A DNA stretch of 64,000 nt from Metridium senile (GCA_949775045.1 OX459109.1:4376975-4440974), one strand, 5' to 3'. Counted from the first letter of the stretch, positions 1-12,139 are shown. A program made the numbers and translations. The notes: generated by a model not told the origin, from the sequence alone.

Positions 1-510
1 AACAATGTTGACTTCGCGAAGTAATATTTCAAAAGCAAGAGCGATTGTTTCAATAGGCTTTCTCAAACTCATAAATAATTAATGAGCTTTTCAGCCAACC
101 TAATTGTCTTATTCGATTACGTGCATGCATTTGGAAACCCAGTGAAAAATCTGAATAATACACTTGTTAGACAAGTCATTTATAACACTCATGCATTGTG
201 CTTCATTGGGTTTCCAAACACTCGAAAACAATAAAGGTTTTCTAGTGTTTGGCCAAACTCGATGAAACACTCGTATTTCAAATATCTCTTCTAAACACAA
301 GAAACCATTTGAAAGCACGACTAGTATATCGTACTAGTAGATATCGGAATTCAAATTTGTTTGATTTGAATTACATTAGCTAGCCCCCAAAAAACGCAAA
401 GTGGTTATTGTTAAAGAAAGGAATGACGAAAGAAAGAGTTCAGCTTGAGTGATCTTCTTTTGTCTTTTAATTAACCCCTTTCTTATATCTAACTGTATAC
501 TACAAAGACC
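1..510. other. Intergenic, no gene seen
   Basis: AT-rich sequence without a convincing exon. The only open frame (109-318, minus) has no recognisable domain and normal chance length for this composition. Confidence 0.5.
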
Positions 511-738
511 AAAATGCTTCGCCTTCTTTCTTTTGTGAAATAATTAGTGCCAATTGTTCAACAACAATTAATTCCCGTGGGGGAGGTGAACAGTTAGCCT
601 GCGTAAACAGACCCTTATTAGCGCTCTACGTTTCGAGCGCTATAAATTAGGGTCTGTTTACGCAGGCTAACTGTTCGGGAATTGTTGTTGAACAATTGGC
701 ACTAGTTATTTCACAAAAGAAAGTAGGCGAAGCATTTT
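511..738. mobile_element. Foldback element (hairpin)
   Basis: The two halves are inverted copies of each other with arms of about 100 bases. The left arm begins near aaaatgcttcgcc and the right arm ends near ggcgaagcattttt. A shorter inner hairpin (gcctgcgtaaacagaccc and its complement) surrounds a small loop at about 620-645. No coding capacity is visible. It fits a non-autonomous foldback or MITE-type DNA element; the family is not identified. Confidence 0.7.
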
Positions 739-749
739 TGTTGAATCAT

Positions 750-2275
750 GTCTCAATTCAACACACATCGTTGATATTGATGTATAAACATGTATTTGTT
801 GTATAACATTTCACTTTTACTTCTAATTCACCCTTACTTTGTTACATTGTCTCGTTTACAATACATTTTTTACGATCGTTTATTCATTTATTCGTCTATA
901 CTATATATCACCCTATAAAATGAATGAATTAATTCAAATGAAGTAATAAATAAATATACAAACAAACAAGCAAAGTCTTTATGGGTGAATGAATAAATAA
1001 ATGAATGAATGATTATATAATTAATAGGTAACTGACGATTCTTAAATTCTTTGCCATTTAACTAAATACACTATAGTTCTTAGTTCTTGTGACTATCATT
1101 ACTATTATTAAGGGGCAAACTGGCGTATGAATTCTCTCTAGCTCAAACTAAGCGAAAAAGATGATATATATCTAGCATTTCGAATTAAAGGTTTCTTCAA
1201 ATTTTTATTCACCTTTTGCCTAAAACAAAACCCGCAGTGAAACGCTGTAAACATATTTTTGCGATCCAAAGTTTATCATGAGCTCAAGCTGTTTTGTCAT
1301 ACATGAGTTCTTATCATGAGTTCCATGATAATGGGACAGTCCTATATTAAAGTCAGTGTCTATTAGTCGTGTTTATATAACTGATAACCTGTATGATGCA
1401 ATTCTTGCAATTCTTCTCTTATCTATAACGAAAGTTGTTAACGTGGATTTGTGACATGTGCTTATTGATTCCTGCCAGGGAAAACCCGCACGTACGAAAA
1501 GTCGCTGTACTGTAATCATGTTTTCTATGTTATTTTACTTGGACGAACTCCGTAGAGGTAACACAGATATACTGTAATTGAGCATTGTTTGATATGGGAG
1601 GGGGACAGGTGAGGACTTGTCATTTTATTTATTAGCCTGCGTGGACGGCTCTTGGGGAATTGGGGACGAGGAGGGGAGGGGAGGGGGTGGAATGTTTTGC
1701 CGTGTGACCTCTACGGCAAAATACAAAACAAGCACCCAAATTATCAGCGAATTAAGAAATCAGTAGAAAAAAACCCCGTTATTTCTATTGTTGCTTACAT
1801 ATTTAGAGGTTGTCCAAGTAAACTGAAAACGGTAGAAATAGTCGTGCGAAAACAACTGGCCGGTATGAATCCATTAATCGTTGTCACAATTCCATTAACA
1901 AATGATCCGTTTGTTTCGCTTAGTTTGAGCTAGAGACAATTCATACACCAGTTGGCCCGTTAATAATAGTAATAATAGTCACAAGAACCAAGAACAATAG
2001 TGTATTTAGTTAAATGGCAAAGAATTTAAGAATTGTCAGTTATCTATTAATTATATAATCATTCATTCATTTATTCATTCATTCACCCATAAAGTTTTTG
2101 TTCGTTTGTTTGTATTATTTATTAATTCATTTGAATTCATTTATTCATTTTATAGGGTGATATATAGACGAATAAATGAATAAACGATCGTAAAAAATGT
2201 AATGTAAACGAGACAATGTAACAAAGTGAGTGTGAATTAGAAGTAAAAGAGAGTTGTTATACAACAAATACATGT
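750..2275. mobile_element. Element with ~370-base inverted repeats
   Basis: Sequence at about 755-1155 recurs inverted at about 1905-2275 with small indels. Shared inverted blocks include the region around tacgatcgtttattcattta, the block around ctaaatacactatagttctt, and a run ending in cgcttagtttgagctag. The spacer of about 750 bases has an unremarkable frame at 1652-1933 with no known domain. This is best read as a non-autonomous DNA transposon with very long terminal inverted repeats; the superfamily is not assigned. Confidence 0.7.
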
Positions 2276-2365
2276 TTTGAATTTTAAATTTACATTCAAT
2301 TTATGCATTTTATAATTTATTTATTATTGAAATTATTTTATTCATACATTCATTTATATTTTTAA

Positions 2366-2446
2366 GTCCGGGTCCGGGTCCGACGAGTCCGGGTCCGGGT
2401 CCGGGTCCGGGTCCGGGTCCGGGTCCGGGTCCGGGTCCGAGTCCGC
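2366..2446. repeat. GGGTCC hexamer array
   Basis: About a dozen tandem copies of gggtcc with one imperfect unit (gacgag). It is strikingly GC-rich against an AT-rich background. Read on the minus strand it gives a Gly-Pro repeat, which I regard as incidental. Confidence 0.9.
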
Positions 2447-3264
2447 TTTTACAACATGCCATATCACACATGTGCGATATCAATGATATCTTCATGACTA
2501 GGATAGGCTTTTTATCTAGTTGATATCACTCGGTATACCACTATATGTTATATAATAAAATGTAATGCAACGCTAATGTAGCGCACATGTTTTATATAGC
2601 GCCTATCCAGGACTGCTCTAGGCGCTAAGAGAACACAAAAAAATTTTAAGGAATGATAATTACAATAATAGATAGATAATTAGATTAACTACAACTTTGC
2701 ATTGGATAATAAATAAGTTTAACATGAAAAGGCAGACTTGACAACATGTGTTTTTAGAGCAGATTTAAACGATGACAAAGAAGATAGAGTACGTATAAAC
2801 GAAAGGCAAGCATTCCAGAGTTCAGATTTTCATAGTTACAATTAATCATATGTACTATACGGACAACTATTTATTTATACTATTTATACTCTACTATTTA
2901 GGCACACTTTCGAACCACGCTGCTTACGATCATGAGAAATCGGCATTTAGTATGTATTTAACTGAGCCTGTAGCTTTGAAACTAATAGCTGTAAACCAGC
3001 TCGTCAGTAACGAAACTTGATATTCAGAGAGCATATTGTTGTGTAGCGTTAAATATTCCACTCGAAGCATACGTGACTTATAGAAGATAGTTGACTTGTA
3101 TGAAAAGTCAGTAACTTTATGAATGAGTAGCATTATATGGTAATCTATATTGAAGGCTACTTGAAGTAGCTATATACGAGTGTACATGAGAAATGTGAAG
3201 GTTTAAACGAACTGCTATATAAAGGCTCACATTTCTGCCACGCAGTTTAGTATTATCATCTTAC
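2447..3264. other. Intergenic repeat-derived DNA
   Basis: No gene recognised. The part near 2590-2640 (a tatagcgccta block followed by ggcgctaagag) resembles dispersed short-element tails with a tatagcgc motif, also seen near 57470. An open frame at 2930-3133 (minus) shows no similarity to the Wnt second exon that could follow the exon at 3265-3320. Confidence 0.4.
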
Positions 3265-3320
3265 CTTGAGAGTGCCATCACAAGGAACAATAACACCAAC
3301 GTCCCGTACAGCGAGCTCAT
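3265..3320 (-). pseudogene. Orphan Wnt-type exon 1 (signal peptide)
   Basis: Read on the minus strand, an ATG at 3320 opens 18 codons plus two bases. They encode a hydrophobic leader beginning MSSLYGTLVLLFLV, followed immediately by a gtaaga donor. The two Wnt genes at 57912 and 60149 begin MRSLYGT.. and also leave exon 1 with two bases of a split codon. The bases just upstream (ctgctaacgtgtt on the plus strand) and further 5' flank are shared with the minus Wnt copy. This is therefore a duplicated promoter plus first exon. No matching exon 2 is seen to the left within the window, so it is probably a relic, although the rest of a gene could lie beyond the window. Confidence 0.65.
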
Positions 3321-3617
3321 TCTGCTAACGTGTTCGTGGTAAAACGTATTTGTGAATGAAGGTCCTGTGATCTGTCAGCTTATCGCACAGGCAGCCCAAG
3401 CTGTGAATTACGTCATTGAATATGCTTGTATATTAGAGAATAAAGACTCGAATTACAACAGTTTCAGTGTCTTCACTTTATTCTTCAGTATGTTCACATC
3501 ATAATTTAAATATAATACAAACTTTGTGGCATGCTGTTCTATGAATGTTATATTGTCTATGTGTGTTGTTTTTTTTTTTTACGCGAAAAACGACTTAGGG
3601 GTTAAATTGAAGTTTTA

Positions 3618-3814
3618 GGCCTCGTCTACACGAATCCGATCCGGCTGAAACCGCATAGAAATATTTGCGTCCACACGAATCCGTGTATCCGGAGGATTCA
3701 AGTAAAAGTATGCGGTTTCGGTGACCGGATTCACTGGATTCGTGTGGACGATAGGCCGATTCGCATCAAAAAGTATGCGGTTTCAAAAGTATCCGGATCC
3801 GTGTAGACGGGATC
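3618..3814. mobile_element. MITE, GGCCTCGTCTACACG family
   Basis: About 197 bases with terminal inverted repeats (ggcctcgtctacacgaatcc against the complement of ggatccgtgtagacgggatc). Three closely related copies lie at 35669-35865, 40987-41183 and 46977-47173, where TAA flanks both ends. No coding capacity. Confidence 0.8.
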
Positions 3815-4507
3815 TTTGTTTGACTCACACGCCACAAGGTCAGCCTCGAACTAGGCGCCCAAAACGATACTTTCCCCAATCGAATTCTATCGAAACTTCG
3901 AGTATGAACATGGGGATAATTCAATTTTAATAAAAGTCATGTCAAAATTTCGTGAGAATACCTTATGGCATGGCAGAGCAATCGTACGATATTTGCCAAA
4001 TTTCGTCGAGAACTGAGGCTGGGAGAAAATAAAGTCGGCCACCGGATGTTCAACGGCTCTTTAAGCCTCGACATGGAGATGCAAAACCCACGCCCACGAA
4101 GGGACGGTACATTACGATGCCTCGTTTAAGAGCTGCAAATAGCAAACCTTCTACCGGTGACCAGGGGGAATGAAACGAAACGAAATGAAACGAAAGATAA
4201 GCTTGCTCGCGCGTTTATTGGCCAAATACACTGGTTTTATGTTGATAATTGTATATATAGAAAACAAATCTAATTTCTACTCATTATTGATATAAAACCA
4301 TTATTCATTTCGGTCTTGATCCCTGTTTGTAAAGCTGGGACAACGTTTTTAAAATAGGTGTAAATTAATAAAATGGGGGAAATCTATGTCGAAACTAAAC
4401 GCATATCTGCGTGAACTCGGGCCTCATTACGATTATGTAGATAAACTTGTTACAAAATTATAAAAGAAATAATTACAAGAAATAATATCACCAAAGTATT
4501 AAACTGT
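3815..4507. other. Intergenic, no gene seen
   Basis: A small gaaac/gaaat microrepeat lies near 4170-4195. The block at 4331-4395 (aaagctgggacaacg and following) is related to 11474-11535 just upstream of zinc-finger copy 2, so it probably marks the left limit of the zinc-finger gene duplication. Confidence 0.5.
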
Positions 4508-4708
4508 TTTTACAAACAAATTAGGTTGTCTCTGACTAAATTTGATGATTTTTAATTAGACGTTTCGGCTAAATCTTTAGCCTTCATCAGTAGAATTTGC
4601 GCACGCAAACTTGTATACATTCTACTGATGAAGGCTAATGATTTAGCCGAAACGTATAACTAAAACTCATCAAATTTAGTCAGAGACAACCTAATTCGTT
4701 TGTAAAAT
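4508..4708. mobile_element. Foldback with paired hammerhead-like cores
   Basis: Two arms of about 95 bases are inverted copies around a short centre (4600-4615). Each arm holds ctgatga, then a stem ggctaa/ttagcc, then gaaacgt, the arrangement of a hammerhead ribozyme catalytic core. One core reads plus (about 4623-4660), the other minus (about 4560-4598). The helix that would close stem I is weak (two pairs), and stem III could only be the self-complementary acgt. These are hammerhead-like relics; activity is doubtful. Confidence 0.55.
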
Positions 4709-5690
4709 CATGAAACCTGACTACAACAATCATATTTTAAAATTTTATTATACTGCATGTTGTTTGTATGGTCTTCACTTCTAGTGCGCTGTATCGTACT
4801 CTCTAAGATTTCTTACAATACTGTTAAGTATCCAGTAGTATCAGCTTCTTTCTTTGTAACTGGTTGTGAGTTCATGCCATAGCATTATGAAAGGATGGAT
4901 AAAAAGGGAATGGAACACTTCTCGTTCAATTCCATTGTAATAACAAGTTTGTTCACTTAACATAGCTCGCTCGTAAATTGCATGATCTTTAGTAAAACTC
5001 ACAGTGACCCTTGCCGAAAACATTCGACATAAACTTAAGTGTAATTCTACTGCGAATCATGTGGCGTGAGCGCATAAAATATGAGAGTATTCACAATTAC
5101 TTCAACCGAGAAATCATTCCTTCGACGAATCAGTATCCATGTGCTCGTATGGGCCAGTCTACGCATGCTCTGTAACCAAACGCATGCGCTGCGACGACGG
5201 CGTTTTGCGACCGAAGACGAAGAAAAAGAAAACAACACGAAAGCCCATTTTCAGACTCGGGTTTCCTTTGGAGAGCCCGAGTAAATATTACTCGTGTGTA
5301 ATGATATATGACCCCAATAAAGAATAAAAGTAATGTCAGATGTCACGCCATCAACCTTGTTTGAACAGATACACCTATTTTATCTATTAACGATGATAAT
5401 GGTCGATCTGAGACCGAAAGGTATTATGTTCAATAACAATGACATACTAGATATTTTTTTAAATTTTAAAGATGTGCAAGTTCTGTACAATCTTTAATCT
5501 CACCTATTAGCGCACGAAGTCGAAAATAGTGCTAAAGTAAAAATGTTTATTGTGAAAAAAACATTCATATACTCTTTGTCAATCAAATTGTAGATATTGA
5601 GAACAATACATAATGGATTTGGTTAGTACTGTGTTAGTCCGAGTTGTTGGCTTTAACCCAGTAACAGCTGGTTGTTATCACAGTGGTAGA
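4709..5690. other. Intergenic, no gene seen
   Basis: Overlapping short frames at 5047-5327 on both strands lie in a slightly GC-richer patch but show no domain, signal peptide or splice context that I would trust. Confidence 0.4.
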
Positions 5691-5693
5691 CCT

Positions 5694-6085
5694 GCTTGGA
5701 TCAGCAATGTAAAAGGATTGCCATTGTTCATCATTGTTTATCATTTTTAAACAAGCCATTCAATTGAATACATCTGATTTGTGTTTAAGTAACATCTAAT
5801 ATTATAGTTTTGAAGAAGTGGTTTGGATCAGCATTGCAAAAAGATTGTCATTGCTCAAACCAGCCATACTATTGAATACATCTGATTTGTGTTAATGTAA
5901 GATCTAATGATATAATTTTGGAGAAGTGGTTTGGATCTACAGTGCAAAACGATTGTCATTGTTCAAACCATCCATACAATTGAATACATCTGACTTGTGC
6001 TTAAATTAAATAACATCTATTATTATAATTGTGAAAAAGTGTTTTGAATCTGCAGTGCATAAACATTGTCATTGTTCAACAATGA
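5694..6085 (+). repeat. Four diverged ~115-base tandem repeats
   Basis: The motif ggatc-agca-tg-aaa-gattg-cattg-tca recurs at about 5698, 5826, 5933 and 6045. Each is followed by ttgaatacatctga and an AT-rich tail. The repeats lie directly upstream of zinc-finger copy 1 and are missing before copy 2. Confidence 0.75.
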
Positions 6086-6299
6086 ATATCGTTTTTTTTC
6101 AAAGCATTCATGATAGTATTGAGGTAATTAATAATTTACCTCTGACTTCCGTTTTTAATTTACTTTTCTAATTATCGTCTATTGACCAATGTAGACAATT
6201 GTGAAGAAGTATTTCAGGCAGGTCAATCGATTTATATTGGGTTATTCAGTTTTCTTCAGTCAATAAACAAACATCCTGGTTTTGACTCTAAACGTTTGG

Positions 6300-6442
6300 G
6301 TAAGTTACTTTATTATTTATTTAATGATATTTCTTTTTTGTATCTTTTAAATATATATTTTATTTTATGATATCAAGTTGAGTTACAATATAGAATTGTG
6401 TTTACTGATGTGACTTGTATTTTGACCATTATTTTATACTAG
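6300..6442 (+). other. Intron 1, zinc-finger copy 1
   Basis: Bounded by gtaagt at 6300 and tactag ending at 6442. It is closely matched by 11676-11821 in copy 2. Confidence 0.6.
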
Positions 6443-6544
6443 ATGGAAACTAAGTGGATAGAATGCAATAATGAGTCAGGACAGACCATCTTTATATTCA
6501 ACAAGATAACAGGAGTACACAAATGGCCGCCAGGATTTATCGAT
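6443..6544 (+). CDS. WW-domain exon, zinc-finger copy 1
   Basis: This 34-codon exon lies between a tactag acceptor and a gtaagt donor, phase 0. Its ATG is the first codon after the splice site. The protein (METKWIECNN..) has the WW-domain layout: Trp5, Gly13, aromatic and Asn residues (IFIFN) at 16-20, Thr23-Gly24, second Trp28, then Pro-Pro. It is short and slightly atypical for a WW domain, which usually binds proline-rich ligands. A leader exon ending at 6299 (gtaagt donor) precedes it. In copy 2 that leader differs by non-triplet indels, so it is probably untranslated. The exon joins in frame to 8112. Confidence 0.75.
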
Positions 6545-6589
6545 GTAAGTTGAAAAAATATTTGAATGTTATTTATTTGAACTTCGGGA

Positions 6590-7934
6590 CACACGAGGCC
6601 CAATCTTATAGATCGAGGCGATTTAGAAGGCTATATATGTAGAATTATTCTCAAATCATCGAAAAATAAAGAAAATAATTTCTATAACTTTCATGGATTG
6701 TTTATTGTGCCTTTCTTGCTATCTAGTAGCGATTTTAAGCTGATTAGCCATTCAACATCCTAGCTCAGTGTGCAGCTCAACGGTCAAATCTCTCCCAGCT
6801 CCCCCTCCCCTTACACTACGAAAAAAAAATGGCCGGTAATTTGAAATTCTCGACGGATTTGTTCCTCAAGGGGATAAAATTTACGGGATATTTTTTGATA
6901 ATCGTGAAGGGTAACTATCTGGCTTTCGTGTTCAGAGTATCGAGGCAAGGGAATGGGATTTAGTCTAAGAATTTGAGCGATTTTCAACTCAAGTATATGA
7001 AGGCTTGGGTTTAGCCGAATTTGTGTATAATTTATGTTTTAAGAAGCTCTTGGCCTATATATGATGATAATTCTTAATATTTTGGCATACATTGTTGAAT
7101 ATCCCTGAATGCAATTCTTTTGCTACGTGTTAGCTTTCGGGTGAGTATCACGTGACGAGCTAGAACGAAATTTTGGTTCCTTATTTTTGATTTAAAATGG
7201 GGTGTGTAAAGAGGTTTGGTATTACAACTAATTATACATTTTTTAGTTTCTTTTAAAGAGGACTTTAGAAATTGGTCTTTTTTGTTTGAGAAATCACTTT
7301 ACAGAAGGAGTTATTTAAGTAAAGAGGTCACGTGACCTAATTTGCATATTAGTTTTTCTTTAATATCTTATTTTTTTTAAATAGATAGACATCGAGAAAA
7401 ATCTAATCCATAAACCTGTTCTAAATACCTAAAAAAAGTGCTTTTAGTTCGATACGGATAAAGGGTGTGTACCCCCCACCCCCCATTCTCAAATAGCCGT
7501 TTTTAGTGCCGTAAAGTCACGAGACCAAGAAAATGTATTTTCGTGAATTTCAAATTGTTACACACCCAGATCCACAACTCCCCTAAACGAATGAAAATGA
7601 TATATATCTTGAAAGCCCACGGTACTATTAAAGAAACTAAAAATGTAATAATTAGGATAATATTCAAGCCTTAATATACTTGAGGAGAGCGACTCGGTCC
7701 GTTGGCCCAGCCAAGGTCTCCTTCCTTCCCTTCTTAGTTGTGGGGGAAGAACATAGCTAAAAACCGTTCAATATGCAGTCTTAAATCGCTACCAAATAGC
7801 AAGAAAGGCACTATAAACAATCCATGAAGATACGAGATTATTTTCTTTATTTTTGGACGAGTTATAGATTTGAGAATAATTCTACATTTAAAGCCTTATA
7901 AATCGCCTCAATCTATGAGATTGGGCCTCCTGTG
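6590..7934. mobile_element. hAT-like non-autonomous transposon in intron 2
   Basis: The ends are inverted repeats beginning cacacgaggcccaatc (left) and cacaggaggcccaatc (right, complement), with similarity extending inward in patches for several hundred bases. An identical 8-base sequence cttcggga flanks both sides (6582-6589 and 7935-7942). The paralogous intron of copy 2 has a single cttcgtga (11961-11968) and no insert. An 8-base target duplication fits hAT, though P, Merlin and other families also make 8-base duplications. No transposase is seen, so it is non-autonomous or decayed. Confidence 0.8.
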
Positions 7935-8111
7935 CTTCGGGAATGATTAGTTTTGTTGTCCCGAGACTCAACCTCGGTGATTGAAAGAAAATAACAAATA
8001 ATGCTTTGCGATATGGACGTAAGAGTTTGTCGGGAATTCGAGTTTTTTTAAACAGCGAAGCATTATTCTTTTTATAATGTCAATAACATTGGTTATATGA
8101 CATGATTTCAG

Positions 8112-9746
8112 GGTTCATCACAGTATAGTACCATGTATGGTGAACCAGTTGAATACAAAGAGTTCCACAGTATCGCTACACAGACAGATGATTATGGCTA
8201 TAACAATGTCTGTACTTCTATATATATCAATACAGACCCACATCATGTTTCCAACATTTCAGAAACATTACTTCAACCACAGTTAGGTGATTTAGTTGAT
8301 AGTGAACATGAGTTAGATAATAAGAAAAATCATGCAGATAATATCTTGGAAACTACAGATAAACAAGAGCAAATCTTAAATATCCATGAAATGAGCACAA
8401 TATTGAGAGTTCCAGAGAAAATCATAATGGAGAATAAACCAAAGGGTGACTCTACTGGTGGTAATAATTCTAAAACAGGACAGTTCTATAATAGAGGAAG
8501 TTATCAGAAAAAGAAGGGGTTCTTGAAATGCTCTCATTGTTTAAAACAATTTAAATTCAAATCAACACTCACTGACCATCTTAGAAAACATACCGTTGAG
8601 AAACCTTTTAAATGTTCTTATTGTAAGACGACGTTCACTTGGCAAAATTCTTTAAAATATCATATTAGAACACATACTGGAGAGAAACCCTTTAAATGTT
8701 CTTATTGTCAGAAGACGTTTACACGGCAAGGAGGTTTAAACTTTCATCTTAAAACACATACAAGAGAGAAACCTGTTGAATGCAATCTTTGTAAGAAAAA
8801 GTTTACACGTCAAGATAATCTAAAATGTCATCTTAGAACACACACTGGAGAGAAACCTTTTGAATGTTCTTATTGTAAGAAGACGTTTACACAAACAGGA
8901 TCTTTAAAACGTCATCTTACAACACATACTGGAGAGAAACCCTTTGAATGCAATCTTTGTAAGAAGAAGTTTAGACGTCAAGATAATCTAAAATGTCATC
9001 TTAGAACACATACTGGAGAGAAACCTTTTGAATGTTCTTATTGTAAGAAGACGTTTGCATTGCAAATTTATTTAAAATATCATATTAGAAAACACACGAG
9101 AGAAAACCTCTATGAATGTTCTCATTGTAAGAAGACGTTTACATGGAAGGGTCATTTCAATTATCATCTTAGAACACACACTGGAGAGAAACCCTTTAAA
9201 TGTTCTTATTGTCACAAGAGCTTTGCACGCCAAGGATATTTAAAATATCATCTTAGAACACATACCAGAGAGAAACCCTTTGAATGTTCTTATTGTAAGA
9301 AGACGTTCGCATGGCAAAAATCTTTAAAATATCATCTTGGAACGCACACTGAAGAGAACCCCTTTGAATGTTCTTATTGTAAGAAGAAGTTTACACAGCA
9401 ATTTACTTTACAACGTCATCTTAAAATACATACTGGAGAGAAACCCTATGTATGCTCTTATTGTAAGAAGACTTTTGCCCAGCAAATTGATTGCAAACGT
9501 CATCTTAGAATACACACTGGAGAGAAACCCTTTGAATGTTCCTATTGCAAGAAGACGTTCACATGGCAACAATCTTTAAAATATCATCTTAGAACACAAA
9601 CGGGGAGAAACCCTTTGCATGCTCTTATTGTAAGAACACTTTTGCCCAGCAAATTGATTGCAAACGTCATCTTAGATCACACAACTGAGAGAAACCCTTT
9701 GAATGTTCCTATTGTAAGAAGACGTTTACACAAAAAAGAAGTTTAA
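8112..9746 (+). CDS. C2H2 zinc-finger exon, copy 1 (3' frameshift)
   Basis: Starts after the tttcag acceptor and continues in frame from the WW exon, giving a protein of about 578 residues. About 140 residues of acidic, Ser/Thr-rich linker are followed by thirteen C2H2 fingers with classical HTGEKPF-type linkers, so it is presumably a nuclear DNA-binding protein. The finger tips differ (TWQNS, TRQGG, TRQDN, AQQID and others). A one-base loss near 9598 relative to copy 2 turns the last His of finger 13 into Gln and shifts the frame. The remaining 50 residues are out-of-frame finger code, and finger-coding remnants continue to about 9890. The paralogue at 12140-13813 is open throughout. Whether the shift is real or a sequencing error cannot be told here. 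Confidence 0.85.
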   Translation, partial: GSSQYSTMYGEPVEYKEFHSIATQTDDYGYNNVCTSIYINTDPHHVSNISETLLQPQLGDLVDSEHELDNKKNHADNILETTDKQEQILNIHEMSTILRVPEKIIMENKPKGDSTGGNNSKTGQFYNRGSYQKKKGFLKCSHCLKQFKFKSTLTDHLRKHTVEKPFKCSYCKTTFTWQNSLKYHIRTHTGEKPFKCSYCQKTFTRQGGLNFHLKTHTREKPVECNLCKKKFTRQDNLKCHLRTHTGEKPFECSYCKKTFTQTGSLKRHLTTHTGEKPFECNLCKKKFRRQDNLKCHLRTHTGEKPFECSYCKKTFALQIYLKYHIRKHTRENLYECSHCKKTFTWKGHFNYHLRTHTGEKPFKCSYCHKSFARQGYLKYHLRTHTREKPFECSYCKKTFAWQKSLKYHLGTHTEENPFECSYCKKKFTQQFTLQRHLKIHTGEKPYVCSYCKKTFAQQIDCKRHLRIHTGEKPFECSYCKKTFTWQQSLKYHLRTQTGRNPLHALIVRTLLPSKLIANVILDHTTERNPLNVPIVRRRLHKKEV

Positions 9747-9899
9747 AATATCATCTTAGAACACATACCGGGAAGAAACCCTTTGCATGTTCCTATTGTA
9801 AGAAGACGTTTACACAAAAAAGAAGTTTAAAATATCATCTCAGAACACATTCCGGAGAGAAACCCTTTGAATGTTCTTATTTGAGTGTTTTCACATAGC

Positions 9900-10172
9900 G
9901 CATCTAATTCATGCTAATTAGTAAAATAAAATACTAATGAGCTTCTCTGCCCTTACATTTATCGCTTTCATTACTCTATTTGTAAAGAAGAACTTTACAC
10001 ATCAAGGTCATTTACAATGTTATCTTAGAATTTTACGAAGTTAACATGGGATATTCATTGAATAATAATAATAATTTATTATTTATATAGCCCTATTTAC
10101 AAGAATAGATCAATAGGACTTTATATAACTAATTTCAAAGAATAGATAAATAATAACTAATATAATAATATA
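9900..10172. other. Region 3' of zinc-finger copy 1
   Basis: Contains finger-like scraps near 9980-10040 (aagaagaactttacac, ttacaatgt-atcttagaa), so the ancestral finger exon was longer or was broken by rearrangement. Otherwise AT-rich. Confidence 0.45.
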
Positions 10173-10346
10173 GAGTGGTTTTCATTAACCCGTGAAACAC
10201 ACTTTAGCGTAATATGCTTTATTGCACTTTATTACACTTTAACTTTGTGTTTTATAATCATTTATTCAATAGCAATATTACACATTAATACACTTTATTA
10301 CTCTTTCCCTAATACATTTTGTTTCACGGGTTAATAAAAACCACTC
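10173..10346. mobile_element. MITE with TA target duplication
   Basis: Ends gagtggttttcattaaccc and the complement of gggttaataaaaaccactc form 27-base near-perfect inverted repeats flanked by TA on both sides. It is 174 bases long and non-coding, which fits a Tc1/mariner-type MITE. Confidence 0.8.
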
Positions 10347-11149
10347 TAATACATATAAAATTATGTCACTACTTATTTACAATTCGTACTATTAAATAGA
10401 TAAATATATGGAATATAAGATAAATCATAAAATAAAAAAAATTGTTGATCAATTAAAAGTTTGATTAAAGAAATAAGTCTTAATTCCCTTTCTAACTTGT
10501 TAATACATGTTGTTGTTCTTAGACTTAATAGAAGTTTAATACGCATGCCATCTTAGAATTCACATCAAAAATATATTGTGGCAATAGTATAAAGTAAAAA
10601 CAATATTTTCAATAAACTTATATTGTACTTTTAGATATTGATAGGAAATATTAGTAAGAAAAATATGTATTGCATGAAATTTGCGAATAAATGTATCTAA
10701 AATAAAAAGATCGAGTTATTATATTTTTGTTGCATGACCACAATAATTAAAATATTTTAATTGAATATAGAGAAATTCTTGCCTTTTATGTAAAAGTAAC
10801 TACTGGAAGAGTAGAAAAAAAAAAAGAAAAAAAAAAAAAAGAAAAAAAAAAAGAACCACTGAGAATTTAAACAAATCTCTGGCCGTGACCACCCTCAGTG
10901 ACTGCCTCACTCTCATACAAGCGCATTTGAATATGTACATAGATGTTTGCGCTATATAAATGTCAACTTATTTTTTATTATTATTAGCAACATATAGATA
11001 ATGCAATTTATTTATTTATATATTTATTCATTTATTAATTGATTTGTTTATTAATTAATTAGTTTATTTATTTAACTATTTTTTTATATTTGTTTATTTA
11101 TTGATATTTCTATGCATTTATTGTTTTTCTTTCTTTCTTGATTAATTAT
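10347..11149. other. Intergenic AT-rich DNA
   Basis: No gene seen. Includes A-rich tracts broken by G (10814-10854) and a short finger-like scrap near 10540-10562. Confidence 0.4.
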
Positions 11150-11474
<325 letters not shown>

Positions 11475-11821
11475 AGCTGGGACAACGTTATTTCAAATAG
11501 TTGTAAATCTATAAAAGGACTAAGCGGGGAATCTATGTTGAAATTATTACTCCATTGAAATTATTACAATGTAGACAATTGTGAGGAAGTATTTCAGACA
11601 AGTCGATTTGATTCGGGTTATTCAGTTTTCTTTAGTCAATAAACGAACATCCTGATTTTGACTCTAAACGTTTGGGTAAGTCAAATTTCTTTATTGTTTA
11701 TTTAATGATATTTCTTTTTTGTATCTTTTAAATATATTTTATTTTATGATATCAAGTCGAGTTACAGTATAGAATTGTGTTTACTGATGTGACTTGTATT
11801 TTGACCATTATTTTACACCAG

Positions 11822-11923
11822 ATGGAAACCAAGTGGATAGAATGCAATAATGAGTCAGGACAGACCATCTTTATATTCAACAAGATAACAGGAGTACACA
11901 AATGGCCACCAGGATTTATCGAT
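11822..11923 (+). CDS. WW-domain exon, zinc-finger copy 2
   Basis: Same 34 codons as the copy 1 exon; the differences I see in it are silent. It has a caccag acceptor and gtaagt donor, phase 0. The two Trp residues, the IFIFN core and the Pro-Pro after the second Trp are all kept. A leader exon ends at 11675. Near-identity of the protein with copy 1 points to recent duplication or constraint on the WW module. Confidence 0.75.
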
Positions 11924-12139
11924 GTAAGTTGAAGAAATAATTGAATGTTATTTACTTGGACTTCGTGAATGAATAGTTTTGTTGTCCCGAAACTGTCAAT
12001 TTCAGTGGTTGAGGGACAATAACACATAATGCTTTGGGAGGTGGACGTATGAATTTGTCGGGAACTCGAGTTTTTTATTTATACAACAAAACATTTTTTT
12101 TATAAGGCCAATAACATTGGTTATATGACATTATTTCAG

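Noticed and set aside
2310..2495. Gly-Pro repeat protein on the minus strand
   Set aside because: It is the translation of the GGGTCC array, with no gene context.
5640..5710. Possible tRNA-like hairpin near ccagtaacagctgg
   Set aside because: No acceptor stem or A/B box arrangement could be drawn.
6182..6299. Coding start in the first zinc-finger exon
   Set aside because: It would need a TTG start, and the paralogous leader at 11567-11675 differs by indels that are not multiples of three; treated as untranslated leader.
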